DNA of 5,343 nucleotides from Candidatus Roizmanbacteria bacterium (GTDB taxonomy: Bacteria; Patescibacteriota; Microgenomatia; UBA1406; GWC2-37-13), in assembly GCA_016206365.1 (NCBI GenBank), contig JACQRR010000074.1:1-5343 (forward strand). The letters run 5' to 3'. The position numbers were made by a program, and so were the translations under genes. The first letter of the stretch is position 1, and each line of letters opens with the position of its first letter. Under the pieces are notes generated by a model. The model ran no database searches, had not been told where the DNA came from, and saw only the letters and a program-made list of their open reading frames with translations. This document shows positions 1-4,603 of this stretch, in pieces.

Positions 1-434
1 ACATCGCTAGGAAATTTTTTTACAGGGAAGCTGCAACGCCTTTAGCAGTGATTACTTTTAAACCTTCAGAAGATTATTTAAGTAAATATCCTGGTTCTTA
101 TAGATTTAGAGATAGAGAAGTGTTACTTAGAGCCGTTCATGGTAAAAAAGGACAAATGTATCCCCAAGTTTTTCTTGAATGGATTGATGAAGGTACAGAT
201 CAGACCGACCAATTTGAAGCGATAAAAATAGACTATTACACAAGAGAAGTAGCCTTGGCAGAAATAATAGTACAAGGATTAGAAAGCGCTAATTTAGGCA
301 GAAGTTACTTCGTTGGCCCCCATTATGTTATAAGAGAATCATTTAATACGGAAGGCAAGCCTTCATATCAATTAGCACTTGATGAAGAAAATGTTGGCAT
401 TTGGTTGCAAACAAGAAAAAAAAGGATAAGATAA
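1..434 (+). CDS. C-terminal part of an unrecognised protein (left-truncated)
   Basis: The reading frame is open from the first complete codon at position 3 to a TAA at 432-434, so the visible 143 residues are probably the C-terminal part of a longer protein. A GTG at 48 could be a start, but the residues before it (ARKFFYREAATPLAV) look like continuous protein and no ribosome binding site precedes it, so I treat the gene as cut by the window. The protein is soluble-looking, mixed alpha/beta, rich in acidic and aromatic residues (FLEWIDEG, IKIDYYTREVALAE), with no membrane helix, and it ends in a basic tail (TRKKRIR) encoded by an A-rich tract. I do not recognise a family and assign no function. 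It converges with tgt, with 6 bp between the stops. Confidence 0.6.
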   Translation, partial: IARKFFYREAATPLAVITFKPSEDYLSKYPGSYRFRDREVLLRAVHGKKGQMYPQVFLEWIDEGTDQTDQFEAIKIDYYTREVALAEIIVQGLESANLGRSYFVGPHYVIRESFNTEGKPSYQLALDEENVGIWLQTRKKRIR

Positions 435-440
435 TTTTTC

Positions 441-1877
441 TTAATAAAACTTAAAGTAAATTTCTTTCAGTTTAGATAATTTCTTAATTTCTATAGCTTC
501 TCTAATATTCTTCATAAGGTCTGTAAAGAATTGAATATTGTGAATGGTTGAGAAATAATAGGCGCGGGGGTCTTTTAATAAAAATAAACTGCTTAGTTGT
601 TTCATTGTTACATTGCTTTGGCAAGCTAGGCAGTTGCAATCTATTTCTATCGCTTCATTAACATTTTTCATCTTTTTCAAATTTACACGTCCGTGTTTGG
701 TGTATAAGATTTGGTGGCGGGCTTCGCGGGTTGGAATGACGCAGTCGAAAGTATCTACGCCTCGCTCGACGCACTCAAAGATATCCCTAACCTGTCCGAT
801 GCCCAGAAGATGGCGAGGTTTTTCGTCGGGCAAGAGCGGGATTACCCATTCGAGAACTTGATGCATATCCTTTTTGTTGCGACCCAATGATCCTCCGATG
901 CCAAAGCCGGGAACGTCTTGCTTGCCGACAAATTTAGCCGATTTCTTACGGAGATCTTCATAATGGCCGCCCTGAATTATTCCAAACAGTGCTTGTTTTC
1001 GTCTTTCGGATAAACCAGAAAGATCGGAAGAAATCGGAAGTCGGATACCGGATAGATCTGATAAATCAGATATATCAGATTTATCCGAATTATTCTGGTT
1101 TCTGATTTTTCCGACTTCTGATCTTTTCTGGTTTATCTGGCTGGTTTTTATACATCGTTTTAGCCATCGATGCGTTCTCTCCATGGCTTCTTTGGTATAT
1201 TCATAACTATTTAATGGTGAAGTACATTCGTCAAAGGCAAAGATGATGTCAGCGCCGATTTGTTGTTGGAGCTGGATGGATTTTTCTGGGGTAAGCATAA
1301 GTTTTTGATCGTTGAAGGGGAATTCAACACCGTTCTCGTTGATTATTAAAGGGTTACCTTGATCGTAATGGGATCCTTCGACTCGCTTCGCTCGCTCAGG
1401 ATAACCAACATTTAACTGAGGAAATATGTTGGTTATTTTTCCCACTCCATGCGCTTTCCCGAACCCCATCGAAAAGACCTGAAAGCCTCCGCTGTCTGAC
1501 ATGATGGGTTTGTCGAAATTGACATAATCATGTACAGAGAAACTTGACAATAGAGGATAGAGAGTAGAAGATAGATCTTGAGGATTGAGGATAGAAGATT
1601 GATTATTTTCTATCTTCGAACTTCTATCTTCATCATCTACCTTCGATCTTCCATCATCTATCGTCTGTATCACATTTTTAACCCAGAGGTGGAAGGTGTT
1701 GACGATGATTAGATTGACTGGAAGGGTTGGTAAAACTTCTTTGGTAATAGATTTAATTTCGCCTTCGGTAGCTACGAAAGCCAGATTTGGCGTAATGAGT
1801 TTGCCATGAGGTGTCGAAAATTCTCCAACCCGGGCTTTACTGGATATACTTTTTGCCAAGATTTTGAATTCGAACAT
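441..1877 (-). CDS. tgt: tRNA-guanine(34) transglycosylase with three repeat-derived inserts
   Basis: The enzyme exchanges guanine at tRNA position 34 for a 7-deazaguanine (preQ1 in bacteria) on the queuosine pathway. Visible family marks: RVGEFSTPHG near the N-terminus, NTFHL (60-64), SDSGGFQVFS with the general-base Asp at D128, DECT (216-219), ALFGIIQGG (296-304), GVDTFDCVIPTR with the nucleophile Asp at D378, and a zinc site CxCxxC (C414, C416, C419) plus H446. The protein has 478 residues, while bacterial Tgt usually has about 370-380. The surplus sits in three places, residues about 69-113, 148-182 and 242-293, and each overlaps repeat DNA listed separately. The pocket loop reads GGSLGRNK (328-335) where E. 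coli has GGLAVGE, so base specificity is uncertain. Its ATG lies 22 bp from the divergent antiporter gene. No Shine-Dalgarno sequence is visible. Confidence 0.93.
   Translation of the reverse strand: MFEFKILAKSISSKARVGEFSTPHGKLITPNLAFVATEGEIKSITKEVLPTLPVNLIIVNTFHLWVKNVIQTIDDGRSKVDDEDRSSKIENNQSSILNPQDLSSTLYPLLSSFSVHDYVNFDKPIMSDSGGFQVFSMGFGKAHGVGKITNIFPQLNVGYPERAKRVEGSHYDQGNPLIINENGVEFPFNDQKLMLTPEKSIQLQQQIGADIIFAFDECTSPLNSYEYTKEAMERTHRWLKRCIKTSQINQKRSEVGKIRNQNNSDKSDISDLSDLSGIRLPISSDLSGLSERRKQALFGIIQGGHYEDLRKKSAKFVGKQDVPGFGIGGSLGRNKKDMHQVLEWVIPLLPDEKPRHLLGIGQVRDIFECVERGVDTFDCVIPTREARHQILYTKHGRVNLKKMKNVNEAIEIDCNCLACQSNVTMKQLSSLFLLKDPRAYYFSTIHNIQFFTDLMKNIREAIEIKKLSKLKEIYFKFY
1009..1137. repeat. 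129-bp imperfect palindrome inside tgt
   Basis: The outer arms GATAAACCAGAAAGATC (1009-1025) and GATCTTTTCTGGTTTATC (1120-1137) are reverse complements apart from one inserted base. The inner arms GATAAATC (1060-1067) and GATTTATC (1078-1085) are exact and share the same centre, near 1073. The sequence between them also pairs imperfectly (TCGGAAGTCGG against CCGACTTCTGA). The whole unit is 43 codons long and encodes residues about 248-290 of Tgt, rich in S, D, L and K (SDISDLSDLSG), a stretch absent from ordinary Tgt between the RW helix and ALFG. Confidence 0.8.
1371..1436. repeat. GC-rich repeat word plus 11-bp inverted repeat inside tgt
   Basis: A GC-rich word starts with GGATCCTTCGACTCGC at 1371 and ends in CTCAGGAT at 1395-1402, with ATCCT/AGGAT at its two ends. 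It runs directly into a perfect inverted repeat: ATAACCAACAT (1401-1411) and ATGTTGGTTAT (1426-1436), spacer 14 nt. Together they span 66 bp, or 22 codons, and encode about residues 148-170, including YPERAKRVEGSH. That peptide is not part of Tgt. From memory, similar CTTCGACTCGCTTCGCTC words recur in many bacterial genomes; I could not search for this. Confidence 0.65.
1540..1672. repeat. GATAG/CTATC word repeat inside tgt
   Basis: The left half is built from purine words such as GAAGATAG (1567-1574) and GGATAGAAGATT (1590-1601). The right half carries the complementary words, CTATCTTC at 1610-1617 and again at 1624-1631, then CATCATCTA twice. The two halves can fold on each other. The tract encodes Tgt residues about 69-113, a hydrophilic S/D/N-rich linker between NTFHLWVK and VHDYVNFDKPIMSDSGG. 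About 36 more residues lie between NTFHL and DSGG here than in E. coli Tgt (compared by eye from memory). Confidence 0.65.
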
Positions 1878-1892
1878 AGTAGTTGTTATTAT
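1864..1892 (+). promoter_or_regulatory. Possible promoter of the antiporter gene
   Basis: TTGAAT (1864-1869) and TATTAT (1887-1892) are separated by 17 bp, a good bacterial -35/-10 spacing. Transcription would start at about 1899, so the mRNA would have almost no leader before the GTG at 1900. The -35 lies inside the start of tgt. This was found by eye only. Confidence 0.35.
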
Positions 1893-1893
1893 A
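1888..1893 (-). promoter_or_regulatory. Probable -10 box of tgt, overlapping the opposing -10
   Basis: The minus strand reads a perfect TATAAT here. The predicted start, about 7 nt downstream near 1881, leaves a leader of only about 4 nt before the tgt ATG at 1877. At a 17-bp spacing the -35 position is AATATT, a poor match. The box overlaps the plus-strand candidate TATTAT (1887-1892), and TTATATAA at 1889-1896 is self-complementary. Confidence 0.4.
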
Positions 1894-1899
1894 TAAAAT

Positions 1900-2832
1900 G
1901 TGGTTACTCAAATATTTTTCTACATCTTTGCCTTTCTCTTAATCTGGATTGCAGCAGGTGTCATAGTTACTTCAGTCGATCGATTGGCTCACAAACTTAA
2001 TTTGTCTTCTTTTGCGATTTCTTTTTTTCTGCTGGGAATTTTGACTTCTGTACCCGAGATTTCTGTAGGCATAAATTCTTTAATCGATAAAAAGCCGGAG
2101 ATTTTTGTTGGAAATTTAATCGGCGGCGTTGTGGTTATTTTTCTTTTGGTCATCCCGCTTTTGGCGGTTTTTGGCGGCGGAGTAAGACTTACTCACCAGA
2201 TGGGAAGGGATAAACTTCTGTTTGCTTTGGTTGTAATTGTTGCACCTTCTGTATTCACGCTTGACGGAAGGATAAGCTTCACAGAGGGGTTGTTTATGAT
2301 TTTTCATTATGCCTTTCTGGTCTTTGTGATCGAAAAACGGAAAGGACTGCTGGAGCAAATAAAAGATAAATTTATCCAGAATAAAGACCATATAGCTAAT
2401 GATTTCATTAAAATATTAGCCGGTGTGATAGTGGTTTTTGTCGCCAGCAAGTACGTGGTTGATACGACGATCTATTTCTCCAATTTTTTTCACATCTCAT
2501 CCTTTCTAATCAGCCTGATCGTCGTTTCCATCGGGACTAATCTGCCGGAGCTTTCTTTAGTTGTTCGCTCACTTATGATGAGGAAAAAAGAGGTGGCGTT
2601 TGGAGATTATCTTGGCTCGGCTGCGGCAAACACGCTGATTTTTGGCGCGATGGTATTATTGAATAAAGGAGATGTGGTTGTTCCAAACAATTTTCTACAG
2701 ACGTTTATTTTTATCACAGGAGGTCTCTTGCTTTTTTACATTTTTTCCCGCTCTAAAAACGATATCTCGAGAGAAGAGGGCCTTGTTTTACTTTTGGGGT
2801 ATGTGATGTTTCTGATTTTTGAGGTGATTTAA
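1900..2832 (+). CDS. CaCA-family (sodium/calcium exchanger-like) cation antiporter
   Basis: This is an integral membrane protein of 310 residues, the usual size for prokaryotic members, with about ten hydrophobic segments in two halves joined by a charged loop (about residues 145-166). Each half carries an alpha-repeat. Alpha-1 is GILTSVPEIS (46-55, acidic E53) followed by GNLIGG (71-76). Alpha-2 is GTNLPELS (212-219, E217) followed by GDYLGSAAANTL (235-246). The two glutamates match the cation-binding pair of the family. The GSN-type motif is lost in alpha-1 (GGV), and alpha-2 has GSAAAN, so the ion is uncertain. The start is GTG at 1900, because an in-frame TAA at 1894-1896 rules out anything earlier; the ATG at 1898 is in another frame. 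It is divergent from tgt and convergent with the minus-strand cluster, 6 bp from the 27-residue ORF. Confidence 0.85.
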   Translation: MVTQIFFYIFAFLLIWIAAGVIVTSVDRLAHKLNLSSFAISFFLLGILTSVPEISVGINSLIDKKPEIFVGNLIGGVVVIFLLVIPLLAVFGGGVRLTHQMGRDKLLFALVVIVAPSVFTLDGRISFTEGLFMIFHYAFLVFVIEKRKGLLEQIKDKFIQNKDHIANDFIKILAGVIVVFVASKYVVDTTIYFSNFFHISSFLISLIVVSIGTNLPELSLVVRSLMMRKKEVAFGDYLGSAAANTLIFGAMVLLNKGDVVVPNNFLQTFIFITGGLLLFYIFSRSKNDISREEGLVLLLGYVMFLIFEVI

Positions 2833-2838
2833 AAGTAT

Positions 2839-2922
2839 TTATTTGCTGTATTTTTTGACGAGAAGACCCCCAACTATTACTAGTATAGTTAAAGTAAGAA
2901 GATACCATGCTAAAGGTTCCAT
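2839..2922 (-). CDS. Probable 27-residue single-helix membrane protein
   Basis: Reading from an ATG at 2922 to a TAA at 2839-2841 gives MEPLAWYLLTLTILVIVGG then LLVKKYSK. It has a short acidic N-terminus, one hydrophobic helix (about residues 5-22) and a basic tail, the usual N-out/C-in pattern of a small single-pass protein. It begins 6 nt after the stop of the 76-residue membrane protein on the same strand and ends 6 bp from the antiporter stop, so it fills the gap exactly. No Shine-Dalgarno sequence is visible, which suggests translation coupled to the gene before it. I recognise no family. A chance ORF is possible, but the topology and spacing speak for a real gene. Confidence 0.5.
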   Translation of the reverse strand: MEPLAWYLLTLTILVIVGGLLVKKYSK

Positions 2923-2928
2923 AGTTTT

Positions 2929-3159
2929 TTATGAACTAACAACGTAACTCATTATATAACAAAAAATTGAAAGAAGGACTCCAATTGTAAATACGTTCCA
3001 AGAAAAACCCTTTCCTGTAACAAACTGACCTATTATTAATCCTGCTGCCGTAAGATTTCCCATTTCCATTAATTTCTCCGAAAGGCGATTACGAAATGCT
3101 GGACTAAATCTTCTTTTTATCACGGTTTTAATAGTATCAGTTTTGTCAGACTCGTGCAA
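2929..3159 (-). CDS. Small two-helix membrane protein of unknown function
   Basis: The product has 76 residues: a basic N-terminal segment (KRRFSPAFRNRLSEKL, about 15-30), a first hydrophobic stretch (NLTAAGLIIGQFVTG, about 35-49), a short turn, and a stronger helix (VFTIGVLLSIFCYIMSYVV, about 56-74). The start is TTG at 3159, 15 nt after the nadE stop on the same strand; an in-frame TGA at 3175-3177 blocks anything further upstream. A shorter form from M31 would keep both helices, but the basic segment looks like part of the protein. No clear ribosome binding site precedes the TTG. Its place behind nadE suggests co-transcription, though nothing in the sequence ties it to NAD. It recalls small, widely found membrane proteins without known roles. 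Confidence 0.65.
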   Translation of the reverse strand: MHESDKTDTIKTVIKRRFSPAFRNRLSEKLMEMGNLTAAGLIIGQFVTGKGFSWNVFTIGVLLSIFCYIMSYVVSS

Positions 3160-3174
3160 GGTAATGCAAATTAA

Positions 3175-3984
3175 TCATGGTAATAGTAAATATGGAGTCT
3201 GGTGTTTAAATTGATTTTTATTAACAAAATCGATAATCTTTTTAGAATTTTTATAACCGAGTTTTTCAATGTCTACCACAGATTTCTTTTTCTCAAAATA
3301 AAGATATAGAACTTGGTCGGCTTCTTGGTAGGAAAAACCAAACTCGCCTTCGTCCGTTTGACCCGACCAGAGGCCGGCCGTTGGCTTTGCTTCTATGACT
3401 TCTTGGGGAACTTTGAGGTATTTAGCCAATTGATAGACTTGAGTCTTATAAAGATGCTGGATGGGTTCGATGTCTGAAGCGGCGTCGCCAAAGCGCGTGA
3501 AATAGCCTAAATAATGTTCAGATTTATTTTCCGTGCCGCAGACTAGAGCGCTGTGTTTTTTTGCCAGATCAAAGAGCATAATCATTCTTATCCTAGCCAT
3601 GATGTTACCAAGGCGAACATTGTTAATTGTTAATTGCGCAAGCCACGTTTGACGTGGTTGATTGTTAATTGATAATAATTTTTTAAATTCATCAACTGGT
3701 TTTTTGATTGAGATAAAATATTGATTTTGAGCAGGAATTTTGAGGGCGGAGCAAATTTTTTGGATAAGGGTCGTTTTGGGTTGAAAGTAGTAAAGGTAGG
3801 CGATGAAGATGTTTTTGGACGGTAAGACTTTTCTAGCCAGGTAAAGACTTGTAGTTGAGTCGATGCCTCCCGAAAGTCCAATTATAAGTTTGTTAAAACC
3901 TGACTTCTTAAGGATGGACCGTAAAAAACTAACAATTTTTTGAGTCTCGTTTTCAGGTTTTATTTTTGTAATAAGCGAATTCAT
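3175..3984 (-). CDS. nadE: Ammonia-dependent NAD+ synthetase
   Basis: The enzyme makes NAD+ from nicotinic acid adenine dinucleotide, ATP and ammonia in the cytoplasm, the last step of NAD synthesis. The protein has 269 residues and only the synthetase domain; no nitrilase-type glutaminase domain is present, hence ammonia rather than glutamine. Motifs in order: the pyrophosphatase loop SGGIDS (38-43), GNIMARIRM (126-134), GTENKSE (150-156), FGDAASDIEP (165-174), KPTAGLW (200-206) and GQTDEGEFG (208-216). Residues about 104-122 are extra and come from repeat DNA (3619-3676), directly before GNIMARIRM. The ATG at 3984 faces nadM across 35 bp. The stop at 3175 is followed closely by two small membrane-protein genes. 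Confidence 0.93.
   Translation of the reverse strand: MNSLITKIKPENETQKIVSFLRSILKKSGFNKLIIGLSGGIDSTTSLYLARKVLPSKNIFIAYLYYFQPKTTLIQKICSALKIPAQNQYFISIKKPVDEFKKLLSINNQPRQTWLAQLTINNVRLGNIMARIRMIMLFDLAKKHSALVCGTENKSEHYLGYFTRFGDAASDIEPIQHLYKTQVYQLAKYLKVPQEVIEAKPTAGLWSGQTDEGEFGFSYQEADQVLYLYFEKKKSVVDIEKLGYKNSKKIIDFVNKNQFKHQTPYLLLP
3619..3676. repeat. TTGTTAATTG repeat with central hairpin inside nadE
   Basis: TTGTTAATTG occurs at 3620-3629, overlaps itself at 3627-3636, and returns at 3662-3671. Between the copies is a hairpin, CCACGT (3643-3648), loop TTG, ACGTGG (3652-3657), which stands out as GC-rich. The tract encodes residues about 104-122 (NNQPRQTWLAQLTINN), a surface-type linker not expected in NadE. 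The frame is kept. Confidence 0.7.
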
Positions 3985-3999
3985 AATTTTCAGATTTCT

Positions 4000-4007
4000 A
4001 TTATAAT
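4000..4007. promoter_or_regulatory. Symmetric bidirectional -10 box between nadE and nadM
   Basis: ATTATAAT is its own reverse complement and holds a perfect TATAAT on each strand: 4002-4007 on plus for nadM and 4000-4005 on minus for nadE. Predicted starts near 4014 and 3993 leave leaders of about 6 nt (nadM) and 9 nt (nadE). No good -35 is seen at the usual distance on either side, and neither gene has a Shine-Dalgarno sequence. Only one direction could be occupied by polymerase at a time. Confidence 0.5.
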
Positions 4008-4019
4008 ATATAAATTCGC

Positions 4020-4523
4020 ATGAAGAAATACAAAGTTGGTTTTCTTATTGGTCGTTTTCAACCGTTTCACAAAGGACATCTTCATCTTATTAAAAGATCG
4101 TTTCGTTATATCGATACAATGGTAATTGGAGTAGGTAGCGTCGGGAAAGTTGATAAGGATAATTTTTTAACCTATGAACAAAGAAAAGAAATTCTTCAAA
4201 AAGTGATTGCAAAAGAACGTTGGAAAGATAAGATTGGCAAGGTTGTTCCTCTCAAAGACTTTTATAATGACAAGCTTTGGCTAAATAATAGCGTTAAGTT
4301 GGCGGGAAAGATTGATCTGGTGATAGGCAATAACGAGTGGACAAATAGGATATTTGAGGCGGCAGGATTTCCCATATTGCGTTTGGGATTTTATAAGAGA
4401 TATTTGTATGAGGGAATAAAAATTAGGAAATTAATGAAGGCTCAACAGAGGTGGGAAAATAGAGTGCCCGGTTATATTATTCCATTAATACATGGTTGCA
4501 TTGCTAAATTGTTAAATGGTTAA
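4020..4523 (+). CDS. nadM: Archaeal-type nicotinamide-nucleotide adenylyltransferase
   Basis: The enzyme joins ATP and NMN (or the nicotinate form) to give the dinucleotide, the step before NadE. Its 167 residues fit archaeal NadM and are shorter than most bacterial NadD. The nucleotidyltransferase signature is GRFQPFHKGHL (11-21), with the HxGH histidines at 17 and 20. GNNEW (103-107) fits the base-binding region, and YEGIKIRKLM (130-139) stands where the family has its second phosphate-binding motif (usually a serine/threonine followed by IR). RWENRVP and a C-terminal helix finish the fold as in archaeal members. The ATG at 4020 is the first possible start, because TAA at 4011-4013 is in frame. 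It shares a symmetric promoter with nadE and is probably co-transcribed with the CoA gene 67 bp downstream. Confidence 0.9.
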   Translation: MKKYKVGFLIGRFQPFHKGHLHLIKRSFRYIDTMVIGVGSVGKVDKDNFLTYEQRKEILQKVIAKERWKDKIGKVVPLKDFYNDKLWLNNSVKLAGKIDLVIGNNEWTNRIFEAAGFPILRLGFYKRYLYEGIKIRKLMKAQQRWENRVPGYIIPLIHGCIAKLLNG

Positions 4524-4570
4524 CCACCCCATAAATCCCCTCCTTGAAAAGGAGGGGAAAAAGGGGAGGT
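4523..4570. repeat. Nested palindromic element between nadM and the CoA gene
   Basis: The inner stem CCCCTCCTT (4537-4545) / AAGGAGGGG (4549-4557) is a perfect 9-bp hairpin with a GAA loop. The outer arms ACCACCCC (4523-4530) and GGGGAGGT (4563-4570) pair with one mismatch. The element starts on the last base of the nadM stop. No T-run follows the stem on either strand, so it is not a standard terminator. It looks like a dispersed palindromic repeat. Confidence 0.7.
4565..4570 (+). promoter_or_regulatory. Strong Shine-Dalgarno sequence at the end of the palindromic element
   Basis: GGAGGT is the only strong ribosome binding site I see in the window. It is 4 nt from an ATG at 4575 that opens a 30-codon out-of-frame ORF ending at 4667, and 20 nt from the ATG at 4591 that starts the CoA gene. 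It is also the right arm of the palindrome, so it could be hidden by pairing with ACCACCCC. Confidence 0.55.
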
Positions 4571-4572
4571 AA

Positions 4573-4603
4573 CAATGAAACAATTCAGCAATGAAACAAT
4601 TCA
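4573..4603 (+). repeat. Tandem 15-bp duplication carrying two start codons
   Basis: CAATGAAACAATTCA occurs at 4573-4587 and again at 4589-4603, exactly, with a period of 16 bp. Each copy holds an ATG followed by AAA CAA TTC. Because 16 is not a multiple of three, the first ATG (4575) is out of frame with the second (4591). The second copy encodes the true N-terminus, MKQF. Confidence 0.75.

Noticed and set aside
413..442. AAGAAAAA / TTTTTCTT inverted repeat between the first gene and tgt as a bidirectional terminator
   Set aside because: The stem is only A/T-rich, with a 14-nt loop, and it overlaps coding A-tracts. It may be chance in this composition.
613..861. 82-residue plus-strand ORF
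   Set aside because: It is antisense to the catalytic and zinc-binding part of tgt, where the minus strand shows conserved residues throughout.
1009..1672. The inserts in tgt as inteins, introns or CRISPR spacers
   Set aside because: They have no intein splice motifs and are too short; no intron boundaries are needed because the frame is open; and there are no regular repeat-spacer units.
2116..2391. 91-residue minus-strand ORF
   Set aside because: It is antisense to the antiporter, whose alpha-repeats make the plus strand clearly coding; the ORF's own sequence is nondescript.
3630..3881. 83-residue minus-strand ORF overlapping nadE
   Set aside because: It is a shifted-frame reading of nadE, which carries all the family motifs in the other frame.
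4537..4560. The 9-bp GC-rich hairpin as a rho-independent terminator of nadM
   Set aside because: It is followed by AAAAAGGGG rather than a T-run on the plus strand, and by ATTTATGG on the minus strand. The nested outer arms fit a repeat element better.
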